A stretch of DNA of 64,000 nucleotides from Actinoplanes nipponensis (GCF_016862275.1 NZ_BOMQ01000054.1:1-64000); one strand, 5' to 3'; positions 24,173 to 34,408 are shown, counted from the stretch's first letter. Program-made: numbers and translations. The notes: generated by a model from the sequence alone, not told the origin.

Positions 24173-25785
24173 TCAGACGGTGAACCGCCCCACCAGCTCG
24201 GTCAGCCGCCGGGCGGTCGCGTTGAGCTCGCCGGCCGCCCGGTGCGACACCTCCACCGTGGTGCGGGTGGTGTCGACAGCGCCGCTGACCGCGGTGATGC
24301 CGGCCGCGATGTCCCGGCTGCCGCCGGCCACCTCGCTGATGTTGCAGGTCATCTCCGCGGTCGTCGCGGCCTGCTGCTCCACCGCGGCCGCGATCGCTGT
24401 CTGGTAGTCGTTGACCTGCGCGATGGTCGCGGTGATGGCGGAGATCGCCTCGACCGCGCGGGCCGTGTCGGCCTCGATCGCGGCGACCCGGGAGGTCACG
24501 TCGTCGGTCGCCCGCGCGGCCTCCTGGGCGTTGCTGGAGATCTCGCCGATCGAGGCGCCCATCTCCTCCGCGCCGGCCGCGACCGTCTGCACGACGTGCG
24601 TGATGCCCTCGGCGGCCACGCTCGTCGCGCCGGCCCGGCCGGAGGCGTCCTGGGCGGAGGCGGTCAGCTCGCTGCCGGTCGCGGCCACCTGCCGGGCGGA
24701 GCGGGAGACGCCGTCCGACGCGCCGGCGACCTCGACGACGACCTCGCGCAGCTCCGCGACGGCGGTGTTCAGCGCCGCGCCGGCCCGGCCGATCTCGTCC
24801 GCGCCGCCCGGCGGGGCCGCGACGGTCAGATCGCGCCCGGCCAGCCGGGTCAGGGCCGCGGTCAGGCCGCCGAGCCGGCCGGCGATCCGGCGCGCCTGCC
24901 AGACCGCGAACAGGCCGCGGGCCAGGGCCAGCAGCAGCGCGGGGAGGACGAGCGCGGTGAGCATGTCGCGCCGCGACGGCAGCCGATAGGTGGTCCGTCA
25001 GGTCGCGTCGTCCTCGAGCGCCGTCGCCCGGGTCACGATCTCCTTGACGTAGCCGGTGCCGTCCGCGTCGACGGCGTCGAGGTCCGTACGCCCGGCCGCG
25101 CCGTCCAGGCTGGAGGCGATGACCCGGCCCGCGTCCGCCTTGGCGGTGCTGTAGACGGTGACCCAGCCGTTCTCGCGGACCGAGGTGTCCGCGATGGCGT
25201 CGGTGAGGTTCTTGAGCGCGGCGGTCTGCGGCACACCGACGTACAGGGCGCCGATCACCTTGCCGGAGGCGTCCTTGACCGGGTCGTACGCGGTGATGTA
25301 CCAGGTGTCCACGACCTGGGCCACCCCACGGTAGGGCTTGCCGGCCTTGATCGCGGCGGCCACGGCGTTGGGCGTGCCGTCCGCGGTCAGCGCCGGGATG
25401 TACGTGCCGATCGCCCGGTTGCCGGTCTTGGCCTTGACGTTGGTGGCCACCCGCAGCAGGTCACCGGCGTCGTTCAGCCGCTGGAAGACCGTCACCGTGC
25501 CGCCCAGCAGCGACACCACGTCGTCGACGAACGCGGTCGGCTTCTTCACGTCGGTGTTCTGGCCCAGCCAGCGGCCGCCGACGGTCACCCGGGGCAGCGT
25601 CACCGACCGCTTGGCCTGCGACAGCTGGTTGGTCGCCGTCCAGGTGGCGGTCTTGTCGTCGAGGCGCAGGCCGGCGCGCTGGGCCAGCAGCGAGTTGGCG
25701 GTCCGACGCCGCCGAGGACCGCCGCGGTGCTGACCACCCCTCCCAGACCCCGCGCGAGCAGTTTGTGGCTGATCTGGAACCCCAT
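24173..25785 (-). pseudogene. methyl-accepting chemotaxis protein, broken
   Basis: The parts of one chemoreceptor are all visible: TM1 (QISHKLLARGLGGVVSTAAV from 25785), an extracellular Cache domain (25000-25710; ALYVGVPQTAALKNL), TM2 (LTALVLPALLLALARGLF at about 24960), HAMP and a methyl-accepting helix bundle to 24173. Three lesions break it. A frameshift near 25700-25712 separates TM1 from Cache. An in-frame TGA at 24998-25000 separates Cache from TM2. The signalling bundle joins EISSNAQ directly to EAARATDDV, so the whole CheA/CheW-binding hairpin tip (normally NLLALNA..EAARAGE) is deleted. No chemotaxis genes are nearby. Confidence 0.85.
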
Positions 25786-25828
25786 GTCCGGCCCTTCGGC
25801 CGCATCCGGGCACAACTGAGGACCTACG

Positions 25829-25866
25829 GACGAAAAGGGGGAAGCCTCGGCTTCCCCCTTTTCGTC
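25829..25866 (-). terminator. terminator of aceE
   Basis: An 18-bp perfect stem with a 2-nt loop: GACGAAAAGGGGGAAGCC (25829-25846) against 25849-25866. On the minus strand the descending arm ends in CCCCCTTTTCGTC. It starts 15 nt after the aceE stop. Confidence 0.85.
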
Positions 25867-25880
25867 GTGCGTCGGCCGGA

Positions 25881-28619
25881 CTAGCTGTCGCCGCCGGTCT
25901 CGCCCACCGGGGCGGCCGTGACGTCGTCGATCGCGTACTTCTGGGCGGCCTCGGCCGGCACGTGCGCCGGCACCTTCCCGCGCAGCGCGAGCTGACGCAG
26001 CGTGGCCACCGTGATCGACTCCGCGTCCACGTGGAAGTGGCGGCGCAGCGCGTGCCGGGTGTCGCTCATGCCGAACCCGTCGGTGCCCAGCGACGTGTAG
26101 TCGTTCGGCACCCACCGGCTGATCAGGTCGGGCACGGCCCGCATCCAGTCGCTGACCGCGACGACCGGACCCTCGGTGCCCTCCAGCTTGGTCTGGATGT
26201 ACGGCTTGCGCGGCTCGTCACCCGGGTTGAGCAGGTTGTGCTCCTCGGTCTCGACGGCATCGCGGCGCAGCTCCGTCCACGACGTCACCGACCACACGTC
26301 CGCGCCCACGCCCCAGTCCTGGGCGAGCAGCTGCTGGGCCTTCAGCGCCCACTGCATGCCCGTGCCGGAGGCGAGCACCTGAGCCTTGGGGCCGGTCGTC
26401 TCGGGCGCCGCCGCATACCGGTAGATGCCCTTGAGCAGGCCGTCCACGTCGACCTCGGCCGGCTCGGCCGGCTGCAGGATCGGCTCGTTGTAGACCGTCA
26501 GGTAGTAGAAGACGTTCTCCTGCTTCGCGCCGTACATCCGGTGCAGGCCGTCTTCCATGATGTGCGCGATCTCGAACGCGAACGCCGGGTCGTACGCCAC
26601 CACGGCCGGGTTGGTCGCCGCGATCAACAGCGAGTGCCCGTCCTCGTGCTGCAGGCCCTCGCCGTTGAGCGTGGTCCGCCCGGCGGTCGCGCCCAGCAGG
26701 AAGCCGCGGGTCATCTGGTCGGCCGCCGCCCACAGCTCGTCGGCGGTGCGCTGGAAGCCGAACATCGAGTAGAAGATGTACAGCGGGATCATCGGCTCGT
26801 CGTGCGTGGCGTACGAGGTGCCGGCCGCGATGAAGCTGGCGGTCGAGCCGGCCTCGTTGATGCCCTCGTGCAGGATCTGCCCGCTGGTCGACTCCTTGTA
26901 CGACAGGAAGAGCTCCCGGTCGACCGAGGTGTACGTCTGGCCGTGCGGCGAGTAGATCTTCTTGGTCGGGAACAGCGAGTCCATGCCGAACGTGCGCGCC
27001 TCGTCCGGGATGATCGGCACCCAGCGGGACCCGAACTCCTTGTCGCGCATCAGGTCCTTGAGCAGCCGGACGAACGCCATGGTGGTGGCGACCTTCTGCT
27101 TGCCCGAGCCGCGCTTGACGTCGCCGAAGGTCTTCGACTCCGGGATCGCCAGCGACTTGTGCTTGGTGCGCCGGGTCGGCACGAAACCGCCCAGCTCCTT
27201 GCGGCGCTCGAGCATGTACTGCAGCTCGTCGGACTTCTCCCCGGGGTGGAAGTACGGCGGAAGGTAGGGGTTCTCCTCCAGCTGCTTGTCCGGGATCTCC
27301 AGGTAGAGCCGGTCCCGGAACTGCTTGAGGTCGTCCAGGGTCAGCTTCTTCATCTGGTGCGTGGCGTTGCGGGCCTCGAAGTGCGAGCCCAGCGTCCAGC
27401 CCTTGATGGTCTTGGCCAGGATCACCGTCGGCTGGCCGGTGTGCTCGGTGGCCGCCTTGTACGCCGCGTACAGCTTCCGGTAGTCGTGACCGCCGCGCTT
27501 GAGGTTCCAGATCTGGTCGTCGGTCATGCCCTCGACCAGCTTGCGGGTGCGCGGGTCGCGACCGAAGAAGTTCTCCCGCACGTACGCCCCGGACTCGCCC
27601 TTGTACGTCTGGTAGTCGCCGTCCGGCGTGACGTTCATGAGGTTGACCAGGGCGCCGTCGCTGTCGGCGGCGAGCAGCGGGTCCCACTCGCGGCCCCAGA
27701 CCACCTTGATGACGTTCCAGCCGGCGCCGCGGAAGAACGCCTCCATCTCCTGAATGATCTTGCCGTTGCCGCGGACCGGGCCGTCGAGCCGCTGCAGGTT
27801 GCAGTTGATCACGAAGGTGAGGTTGTCGAGCTCCTCGCGGGCCGCCACCCCGATCGCGCCCAGCGACTCCACCTCGTCCATCTCGCCGTCGCCGAGGAAC
27901 GCCCAGACGTGCTGCTGGCTGGTGTCCTTGATGCCGCGGTTGTGCAGGTAGCGGTTGTAGCGGGCCTGGTAGATCGCGTTCAGCGGGCCGAGGCCCATGC
28001 TGACCGTCGGGAACTCCCAGAAGTTGTTCATCAGCCGCGGGTGCGGATACGACGGGAGGCTGTGCGGCGCGTGTGACAGCTCCTGGCGGAAGCCGTCCAG
28101 CTGGTCGGTGCTCAGCCGGCCCTCGAGGTACGCGCGGGCGTACATGCCCGGGGAAGCGTGGCCCTGGAAGAAGATGTGGTCGCCGCCGCCAGGGTGGTCC
28201 TTGCCGCGGAAGAAGTGGTTCATGCCGACCTCGTAGAGGCTGGCCGACGACGCGTACGTCGAGATGTGGCCACCGACGCCGATGTCCGGCCGCTGCGCGC
28301 GGTGCACCAGCATCGCGGCGTTCCAGCGGATGTAGGCCCGGATCCGGCGCTCGACGAACTCGTCACCCGGGAACCACGGCTCCTGCTCGGGCGAGATCGT
28401 GTTGATGTAGTCCGTCGAGGTCAGCGGCGGGACACCGACCTGTCGCTCCCGGGCCCGTTCGAGCAGGCGCAACATCACGTAGCGGGCGCGCTTGGCCCCG
28501 CCGCTGTCGATGACTCCGTCGAGCGACTCGACCCACTCGCTGGTTTCCTCGGGGTCGATGTCCGGAAGCTGGCTCGGCAGGCCGTCGCTGATCACCGGGC
28601 GCTTGCGTTCCGTGGCCAC
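25881..28619 (-). CDS. aceE: pyruvate dehydrogenase E1 component, homodimeric type
   Basis: A 912-residue thiamine-diphosphate enzyme decarboxylating pyruvate and feeding acetyl groups to the E2 component; the main route to acetyl-CoA. Thiamine-binding motif [12 protein letters not shown]...[11 protein letters not shown] lies at about 240-275, with [10 protein letters not shown]-type start (here [14 protein letters not shown]) and [12 protein letters not shown] later. Length is typical. GTG at 28619 is preferred to ATG at 28625 because AGAGGA lies 6 nt before the GTG and abuts the ATG. In Mycobacterium tuberculosis aceE lies immediately next to fasR-fabD; here about 14 kb separates them. Confidence 0.96.
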   Translation of the reverse strand: MATERKRPVISDGLPSQLPDIDPEETSEWVESLDGVIDSGGAKRARYVMLRLLERARERQVGVPPLTSTDYINTISPEQEPWFPGDEFVERRIRAYIRWNAAMLVHRAQRPDIGVGGHISTYASSASLYEVGMNHFFRGKDHPGGGDHIFFQGHASPGMYARAYLEGRLSTDQLDGFRQELSHAPHSLPSYPHPRLMNNFWEFPTVSMGLGPLNAIYQARYNRYLHNRGIKDTSQQHVWAFLGDGEMDEVESLGAIGVAAREELDNLTFVINCNLQRLDGPVRGNGKIIQEMEAFFRGAGWNVIKVVWGREWDPLLAADSDGALVNLMNVTPDGDYQTYKGESGAYVRENFFGRDPRTRKLVEGMTDDQIWNLKRGGHDYRKLYAAYKAATEHTGQPTVILAKTIKGWTLGSHFEARNATHQMKKLTLDDLKQFRDRLYLEIPDKQLEENPYLPPYFHPGEKSDELQYMLERRKELGGFVPTRRTKHKSLAIPESKTFGDVKRGSGKQKVATTMAFVRLLKDLMRDKEFGSRWVPIIPDEARTFGMDSLFPTKKIYSPHGQTYTSVDRELFLSYKESTSGQILHEGINEAGSTASFIAAGTSYATHDEPMIPLYIFYSMFGFQRTADELWAAADQMTRGFLLGATAGRTTLNGEGLQHEDGHSLLIAATNPAVVAYDPAFAFEIAHIMEDGLHRMYGAKQENVFYYLTVYNEPILQPAEPAEVDVDGLLKGIYRYAAAPETTGPKAQVLASGTGMQWALKAQQLLAQDWGVGADVWSVTSWTELRRDAVETEEHNLLNPGDEPRKPYIQTKLEGTEGPVVAVSDWMRAVPDLISRWVPNDYTSLGTDGFGMSDTRHALRRHFHVDAESITVATLRQLALRGKVPAHVPAEAAQKYAIDDVTAAPVGETGGDS

Positions 28620-28768
28620 AGGCATTCCTCTAGGTCGGTGTCGGACCGTGCGGCGCATTGTGTGAACCGCACGGGAATGGTTCCATCCTGCCCCCTTGCG
28701 GTGTCTGTCGTCACGCCTACCGGCCGGGTACGCGACGCTCGACACACGTACTGAGCAGTAACTTCGGG

Positions 28769-29173
28769 TCAACCGGCGAGAAAGCTGAACCTCACCTGGC
28801 GCGACGGGTTGTCGCCGTTCGGGTCCACCAGGCAGATCGACTGCCACGTGCCGAGCTGGATGCGCCCGTCGAGGACCGGCAGGGAGGCGTACGGCGGGAT
28901 CCAGGCGGGCAGCACGTGGTCGCGGCCGTGCCCCCGCGAGCCGTGCCGGTGCCGCCACTTGTCCTCGGCCGGCAGCAGCTCGTCGATGGCCGTGAGCAGG
29001 TCCTCGTCCGAGCCGGCGCCGGTCTCGATGATCGCCACCCCGGCGGTGGCGTGCGGCACGAAGACGTGCAGCAGCCCGTCGCCGCGGCCGCTGACGAACC
29101 GCTCGGCCTCGCCCGTGATGTCCCGGACGACCGGCCGGTCCCCGGTCCGGACGGTGATCACCGTGGTGTCCAT
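28769..29173 (-). CDS. YjbQ/UPF0047 family protein
   Basis: A 134-residue single-domain protein. [31 protein letters not shown] and [14 protein letters not shown] are the conserved blocks with the clustered His residues. Some relatives show thiamine-phosphate synthase side activity, fitting its position beside two thiamine-diphosphate enzymes, but the true role is unknown. ATG at 29173 has no strong ribosome site. It lies divergent from the E1 fusion gene. Confidence 0.9.
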   Translation of the reverse strand: MDTTVITVRTGDRPVVRDITGEAERFVSGRGDGLLHVFVPHATAGVAIIETGAGSDEDLLTAIDELLPAEDKWRHRHGSRGHGRDHVLPAWIPPYASLPVLDGRIQLGTWQSICLVDPNGDNPSRQVRFSFLAG

Positions 29174-29347
29174 AGCGGGAAAGTCTGCCACCCGCGCCGC
29201 CCCGTCACGTGTAGAGGTCGAGCAGGCGATCGGCCGGCGGCCACCCCATGGTCGCCGGCATCGACGGCGGACGACTTTCCGACGCAGTGTCGTCACGGCA
29301 CTCACGCGCGGTGGCGGCGGTGGCCATGGTCGGCAATGCTGGGTCGC

Positions 29348-31618
29348 GTGACCACCCCGCAGAACCTCGACGAGCGCTTCCGTGACGCCGTCTCGGCCCT
29401 GCAGCCGAGCGGCCGGCGGCCGGCCCCCGACGAACCGGTCCGCGACGGCTCGGCGCTGACCGCCCTGAGGGCCCGCGAGCTCTTCGACGCCCAGCTCACC
29501 AGCCGGCACCTCGACCTGGCCGCGCGCTGGCTGCGCAGCTTCAACGAGGGCTTCTACACGATCGGCTCGTCCGGCCACGAGGGAAACGCGGCGGTGGCGG
29601 CCGCCCTGCGCCCGGACGACCCGGCGCTGCTGCACTACCGCTCCGGCGGGTTCTATTGTGCGCGGGCCCTGCAGGCCGGTGTCGACAGTGACGACGACTC
29701 CCGCAAGGACCCGCTGGTCGAGGCCGCGCGCGACGTGCTGCGCGGGGTGGTGGCCGCGGCCACCGAGCCCATCGCCGGCGGGCGGCACAAGGTCTTCGGC
29801 CGGGCCGACCTGCGGATCATCCCGACCACCTCCACCATCGCCTCGCACCTGCCCCGGGCGGTCGGGCTCGCCTTCGGCATCGCCCGCGGCAAGCAGACGC
29901 CCTGGCCGGCGGACGCGCTGGCGGTGGCGTCCTTCGGCGACGCCTCGGTCAACCACGCGACCGCGGCCGCGGCGTTCAACACCGCCGGCTGGTTCGACCA
30001 CGCCGGACAGCGGCTGCCGCTGCTGCTGGTCTGCGAGGATAACGGGTACGGCATCAGCGTCCCGTCACCCGACGGCTGGGTGGCGGCCACCCTGCGCGCG
30101 CGGCCCGGCCTGCGCTACTTCGCCGCCGACGGCTGCGACCTGGCGGCCACGTACGACGCCGCGCGGGAGGCCGCCGACTGGGTCCGCGAGCAGCGCCGCC
30201 CGGCCGTGTTGCACCTCACCATGGTCCGGCTGATGGGCCACGCCGGCGCGGACGCCGAGGTCGCGTACCGTACCGCCGACGAGATCGCCCGCGACCTGGA
30301 GCGCGATCCCCTGGTCGGCACCGCCCGGCTGCTCGTCGCGAGCGGCAACGCCACCGTCGACGAGCTGATCACCCGCTACGACGAGGTGGGCTGGCAGGTC
30401 CGCAAGGTGGCCGAGGAGGTGCTCAACGAGCCGAAGCTGGCCGCCCTCGGCGAGATCGTCGCGCCGCTGGCCCCGCGCCGCCCGCTGCGCACGGCCCGGG
30501 TGATCGCCGACGCCGGCAGCCGTGCGGCCGGGCCCGGCTCGGCCGCCCGCGCCCAGGCGTTCGGCGGCCGGCTGCCGGAGCAGGGCGGCCCGCTGACCCT
30601 GGCCCAGACCATCAACGCCACGCTCACCGACGCGCTGCTGGCCACCCCGGGCGCGATCCTGTTCGGGCAGGACGTGGCGGCCAAGGGCGGCGTGTACGGC
30701 GTCACGAAGAACCTGCGGGACCGCTTCGGCGCCGACCGGGTGTTCGACACCCTGCTGGACGAGACGTCCATCCTGGGCCTCGGGCTCGGCGCCGGGCTGG
30801 CCGGCATGCTGCCCGTACCGGAGATCCAATACCTGGCGTACCTGCACAACGCCGAGGACCAGCTGCGCGGCGAGGCGGCCACCCTGGGCTTCTTCTCCCA
30901 GCAGGCGTTCCGCAACCCGCTCGTCGTCCGGGTGGCCGGGCTGGCGTACCAGCAGAGCTTCGGGGGCCACTTCCACAACGACAACTCGGTGGCCGTGCTG
31001 CGCGACGTACCCGGGCTGGTCCTGGCCGTGCCGGCCCGCGCCGCGGACGCCGCGCCGATGCTGCGCGCGTGCCTGGCCGCGGCGGCGGCCGACGGCAGCG
31101 TCTGCGTCTACCTGGAGCCGATCGCGCTCTACCACACCCGCGACCTGTACGAGCCGGGCGACAACGAGTGGCTGGCGCCGTACGCGGGCCCGAAGGAATG
31201 GGCGAGCGGGCACGCGCCGATCGGGCGCGCCCGGACCTACCCGGTCGGCGCGGCCGACAATCTCACCATCCTGACCTTCGGCAACGGGGTGCCCATGTCG
31301 CTGCGGGTGGCGGCCCGGCTCGCCGAGCAGGGGTACGGTTCCCGGGTGGTCGACCTGCGCTGGCTGTCCCCGCTGCCCACGGCCGACCTGGTCAGGGAGG
31401 CCTCGGCGACCGGCCGGGTGCTGATCGTGGACGAGACCCGGCGCTCCGGCGGGGTCGGCGAGGGCATCCTCGCGGCGTTGGTGGACGGCGGATTCGTCGG
31501 CGCGGTCCGCCGGATCGCGTCGGCGGACTCGCTCGTTCCGCTGGGTCCGGCAGCACAACAGGTCCTGATCGGGGAAGATGCCATCACACAGGGTGCCCAT
31601 GCCCTGCTGGCGCGGTAA
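29348..31618 (+). CDS. fused E1-alpha/E1-beta 2-oxoacid dehydrogenase
   Basis: A 756-residue thiamine-diphosphate enzyme joining both halves of the heterotetrameric E1. The alpha half (1-400) has YRSGGFYCA and the cofactor motif FGDASVNHATAA...CEDNGYGIS (about 196-237). The beta half starts near 413 with LTLAQTINATL and contains FGQDVAAKGGVYGVTKNL, FLDE-type LLDETSILGLGLGAGLAG, PEIQYLAYLHNAEDQLRGE and a transketolase C-terminal domain (VVDLRWLSPLPTADLV). Substrate is probably a branched-chain or related 2-oxoacid. GTG at 29348 or ATG at 29336 are both possible starts. No E2 or E3 gene is in the window. Confidence 0.9.
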   Translation: MTTPQNLDERFRDAVSALQPSGRRPAPDEPVRDGSALTALRARELFDAQLTSRHLDLAARWLRSFNEGFYTIGSSGHEGNAAVAAALRPDDPALLHYRSGGFYCARALQAGVDSDDDSRKDPLVEAARDVLRGVVAAATEPIAGGRHKVFGRADLRIIPTTSTIASHLPRAVGLAFGIARGKQTPWPADALAVASFGDASVNHATAAAAFNTAGWFDHAGQRLPLLLVCEDNGYGISVPSPDGWVAATLRARPGLRYFAADGCDLAATYDAAREAADWVREQRRPAVLHLTMVRLMGHAGADAEVAYRTADEIARDLERDPLVGTARLLVASGNATVDELITRYDEVGWQVRKVAEEVLNEPKLAALGEIVAPLAPRRPLRTARVIADAGSRAAGPGSAARAQAFGGRLPEQGGPLTLAQTINATLTDALLATPGAILFGQDVAAKGGVYGVTKNLRDRFGADRVFDTLLDETSILGLGLGAGLAGMLPVPEIQYLAYLHNAEDQLRGEAATLGFFSQQAFRNPLVVRVAGLAYQQSFGGHFHNDNSVAVLRDVPGLVLAVPARAADAAPMLRACLAAAAADGSVCVYLEPIALYHTRDLYEPGDNEWLAPYAGPKEWASGHAPIGRARTYPVGAADNLTILTFGNGVPMSLRVAARLAEQGYGSRVVDLRWLSPLPTADLVREASATGRVLIVDETRRSGGVGEGILAALVDGGFVGAVRRIASADSLVPLGPAAQQVLIGEDAITQGAHALLAR

Positions 31619-31726
31619 ATTGCCACACACTCGGTGCGCCACTTGCGCGCAGGGCCACAACTGTGTGGACTACCTGGACCGGGGTCGGTATCCGGCCCCT
31701 ACCACGGAACAAGGAGGCATTCGACA

Positions 31727-32158
31727 GTGAGCGCGACCGCTGGTCAGGCCGACGGCGTACGGAGCCCGGCTGACCGGTTCGGGATCGAACCGGACATGGT
31801 GGTCATGGAGATGGGCTACGACGACGATGTCGACGAAGACCTCCGTGACGCCCTGGCCGAACGTTGTGGTGAGCTCGAGGACGAGGACACCGATGAGGTG
31901 GTCGACGCGGTACTGCTCTGGTACCGAGACGGCGACGGTGACCTGTTCGACCTGCTCACCAATGCCTTGGGGCCGCTGGCCGACACCGGAGTGGTGTGGC
32001 TGCTGACCCCGAAGGCCGGCCGCGACGGCCACGTCGAGCCGAGTGAAGTCAGCGAGTCCGCGCAGACCGCCGGCCTCCAGCAGACCTCCACGGTGAACGC
32101 GGGCAAGGACTGGACGGCCGCGAGGCTGGTCTCACCCCGGGGCGCGAAGAAGAAGTAG
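31727..32158 (+). CDS. DUF3052 family protein
   Basis: A 143-residue acidic actinobacterial protein. ADRFGIEPDMVVMEMGYDDDVDEDL, split here as ADRFGIEPDMVV and MGYDDDVDED, is the family hallmark; WLLTPKAGR and TSTVNAGKDWTAARL follow. The function is unknown. AAGGAGG 9 nt before the GTG start is the best ribosome site in the window. The order aceE, DUF3052, AhpE-like is conserved with Mycobacterium (Rv2241, Rv2239c, Rv2238c) and Streptomyces. Confidence 0.92.
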   Translation: MSATAGQADGVRSPADRFGIEPDMVVMEMGYDDDVDEDLRDALAERCGELEDEDTDEVVDAVLLWYRDGDGDLFDLLTNALGPLADTGVVWLLTPKAGRDGHVEPSEVSESAQTAGLQQTSTVNAGKDWTAARLVSPRGAKKK

Positions 32159-32234
32159 CCACGGCGCTTCTGCCGGCCGGCGCCCCCAGGACGGGCGACC
32201 GGCCATTCGACGTACGCCCGGCTAAGGTGATCCC

Positions 32235-32699
32235 ATGCCGATCGACGTGGGAACCCAGGCGCCGGACTTCACGCTCAAGGACCAGGACAACCAGGAGGTC
32301 GCCCTGGCCGACTTCCGCGGCCGCAAGGCGGTCCTGCTGGTGTTCTACCCGCTGGCCTTCACCGGCACGTGCCAGGGCGAGATGGCGGAGATCCGCGACA
32401 ACCTCCCGGAGTACGCGAACGACCACGTGCAGGTGCTGACGGTGAGCGTGGACTCGCCGTACAGCCACAAGGTGTGGGCCGAACGCGAGGGCTACACCTT
32501 CCCGCTGCTGGCCGACTTCTGGCCGCACGGGGCGGTGGCGCAGGCGTACGGGGTGTTCCACGAGCAGGCGGGATTCGCCAACCGGGGCACCTTCCTGATC
32601 GACCAGGAGGGCGTCGTCCGGTACGCCCACATGCAGGGACCGGGCGAGGCGCGCGACCAGCGGACCTGGCGGGACATCATCAAGGAGACGATCTTCTAG
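32235..32699 (+). CDS. one-Cys peroxiredoxin, AhpE-like
   Basis: A 154-residue thiol peroxidase reducing hydroperoxides. The active site PLAFTGTCQGE holds peroxidatic Cys46 with Thr43; no other Cys exists in the protein, so it must use an external thiol (mycothiol or mycoredoxin in this phylum). APDFTLKDQDNQEV and GTFLIDQEGVVRY are standard. It follows DUF3052 by 76 nt and precedes tRNA-Val, as in relatives. Confidence 0.94.
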   Translation: MPIDVGTQAPDFTLKDQDNQEVALADFRGRKAVLLVFYPLAFTGTCQGEMAEIRDNLPEYANDHVQVLTVSVDSPYSHKVWAEREGYTFPLLADFWPHGAVAQAYGVFHEQAGFANRGTFLIDQEGVVRYAHMQGPGEARDQRTWRDIIKETIF

Positions 32700-32768
32700 G
32701 GGTGTCCGGCGGCCGCCGGGGCGCGGGGCGGGGCAGGGTAGGATGACCACTCCGGTTGCCGCGGAACC

Positions 32769-32843
32769 GGGCGCGTAGCTCAGTGGGAGAGCACTCGCCT
32801 TACAAGCGAGGGGTCGTAGGTTCGAAACCTACCGCGCCCACCA
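32769..32843 (+). tRNA. tRNA-Val (anticodon UAC)
   Basis: A 72-nt body with encoded CCA (32841-32843). The acceptor GGGCGCG pairs with CGCGCCC. The anticodon stem is CTCGC/GCGAG around loop CTTACAA (anticodon TAC); the T arm is TAGGTTCGAAACCTA. All arms close perfectly. Confidence 0.97.
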
Positions 32844-32928
32844 CCGGCGTTTCCGCGCACGTCGTCCGGGCTCGTCCTTGGCCAGGAAATGCCTGCGTCG
32901 GGATGTCGCGTTCGGTGATGATCGGACG

Positions 32929-33507
32929 ATGGGCAGATCGAAGGTGCGGGCGAGAGCCCTGGTGGCTTTCCGGCTCGATCGGGCGCTGCGCGAGCGCCGG
33001 CTGGTCCTACTGCGGCGCAGGATCGATCGGGCGGACAAGCTCACCGGGTACGTCGTGATGCTCGCCGACTCGTGGCTGTTGATGGCCGTCACCGATGACG
33101 GGATTCGGCTCAACGGCTTCGTGGCGGTGCGGTCCGCCGACGTCGTCGCGGTCAAGCGGCGTCCGACGGACGGCTTCGTCGGCAAGGCGCTCGCACTGCA
33201 GGGCACCTGGCCACCGACCGCGCCGCCGGACGTGGATCTGACTGACATTCGAAAGCTCATCACGTCGGTCGCCGAGCACTTTTCCCTGGTCTCTCTGCAC
33301 TTGGAGAAGGCCATCCCGGACGTGTGTTTCATCGGCCGTCTCGTCGGCGTTCGCGAGCGCAGCGTCGCCATCCGGGAGGTGAGCCCGCGGGCAACGTGGG
33401 ATCGTGAACCCACCAAATGGCCACTACGGAAGATCACCAGGATCGACTTCGGGGGCGCGTACGAGAATGCCCTGTCCACCGTGGCCGGCGATCCGCCGCC
33501 TCGCTGA
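32929..33507 (+). CDS. hypothetical protein next to tRNA-Val
   Basis: A 192-residue soluble, basic protein. The N-terminus is Arg/Leu-rich (RALRERRLVLLRRRIDR). The middle (GYVVMLADSWLLMAVTDDGIRLNGFVAVRS, read in two parts) has an Sm-like alternation of strands, but I cannot assign it. ATG at 32929 has GGACG only; GTG-type upstream starts are possible. Codon bias is weaker than in neighbours, suggesting recent arrival or low expression. Confidence 0.55.
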   Translation: MGRSKVRARALVAFRLDRALRERRLVLLRRRIDRADKLTGYVVMLADSWLLMAVTDDGIRLNGFVAVRSADVVAVKRRPTDGFVGKALALQGTWPPTAPPDVDLTDIRKLITSVAEHFSLVSLHLEKAIPDVCFIGRLVGVRERSVAIREVSPRATWDREPTKWPLRKITRIDFGGAYENALSTVAGDPPPR

Positions 33508-33725
33508 CCGGCCGGGCCCGATCTCTCGCCGCTCGAGGGTGGCACCCCGTTCGGCGGTACCGAACAGGGCCGGGGTGACTGACGCCCGGGCGATGTCCCA
33601 CCAGGCCGGCCGTTTCGCCTCGGTGAGGTGATCGGGTGGGCCGGACGATGTCGAGAACAGCCCGGCGGCTCCGTCCCCGGCGCGGACGCGGCCACCGGGG
33701 CCGTACCTGACCAAGGAGGCCCACC

Positions 33726-34169
33726 ATGGCGATCCAGCGGATGGACAACGTCCTCATCGTGGTCGAGGACCTGGACGCCGTCATCGCGTTCTTCGTGGAG
33801 CTCGGCCTGGAGCTGGAGGGCGAGCCCGGCCCGGTCGAGGGGCGGTGGGTGGAGCGGATCATCGGGATCGACGACGTCCGGCAGGACATCGCGATGCTGC
33901 GCACGCCCGACGGGCACGGCAAGGTCGAGCTGGCCCGCTTCCGCACGCCGAAGGCGATCAGTCCCGAGCCGCGGGATGCGCCGGCGAACACGCTGGGCCT
34001 CCGGCGCATCATGTTCGCCGTCGACGACATCGAGGACGTGGTCGCCCGGCTCCGGGCCCACGGCGCCGAACTCGTCGGCGAGCTGGCGCAGTTCGAGAAC
34101 ATGTTCCGGCTCTGCTACGTCCGCGGCCCGGAGGGGATCATCGTCGGGCTGGCCGAGCAGCTCACGTGA
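33726..34169 (+). CDS. VOC-family (glyoxalase-like) protein
   Basis: A 147-residue metal-dependent-fold protein. MDNVLIVVEDLDAVIAFF starts the first beta-alpha-beta module and RRIMFAVDDIEDVVARL the second; YVRGPEGIIVGLAEQL ends it. His-poor first strand but Glu residues in the expected ligand places. Substrate unknown. AAGGAGG 6 nt upstream of the ATG. Confidence 0.9.
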   Translation: MAIQRMDNVLIVVEDLDAVIAFFVELGLELEGEPGPVEGRWVERIIGIDDVRQDIAMLRTPDGHGKVELARFRTPKAISPEPRDAPANTLGLRRIMFAVDDIEDVVARLRAHGAELVGELAQFENMFRLCYVRGPEGIIVGLAEQLT

Positions 34170-34171
34170 CG

Positions 34172-34381
34172 ATGCCCATGGCAACCACTGGGCGTACCAG
34201 AGCAGAGTCTTGTCGACCGGTGCGAACCGGCGGGTTCGGGGTGCTGTTCGGAGCCGCCTGCCTGATCTCCAGCGCGGTCGGCCTCCTGGACGTTCCGCCT
34301 GGGCCCGGCCGGGTGATGTTCGTGGTGGCCGGCGTAGCCATCCTGTCCTCCGTCGCCTGGTATGCCTGGCGGCGGGACTGA
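34172..34381 (+). CDS. small two-span membrane protein
   Basis: A 69-residue protein with two hydrophobic helices (GVLFGAACLISSAVGLL and VMFVVAGVAILSSVAWYAW) around a short GP-rich loop and a WRRD end. It begins just after the VOC stop; an overlapping GTG at 34166 (GTGA) is the alternative start. No family recognised. Hydrophobic pattern and coupling make it likely real. Confidence 0.5.
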   Translation: MPMATTGRTRAESCRPVRTGGFGVLFGAACLISSAVGLLDVPPGPGRVMFVVAGVAILSSVAWYAWRRD

Positions 34382-34408
34382 CCTCACGTGGTCGGGTTTC
34401 GCTGGCGG

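Noticed and set aside
24998-25000. TGA in the chemoreceptor as recoded (selenocysteine or readthrough)
   Set aside because: There is no downstream SECIS-like hairpin, and two further lesions show decay.
32769-32843. tRNA-Val as attachment site of an integrated element
   Set aside because: No second copy of the tRNA 3' end, integrase or excisionase was seen in the following 30 kb.
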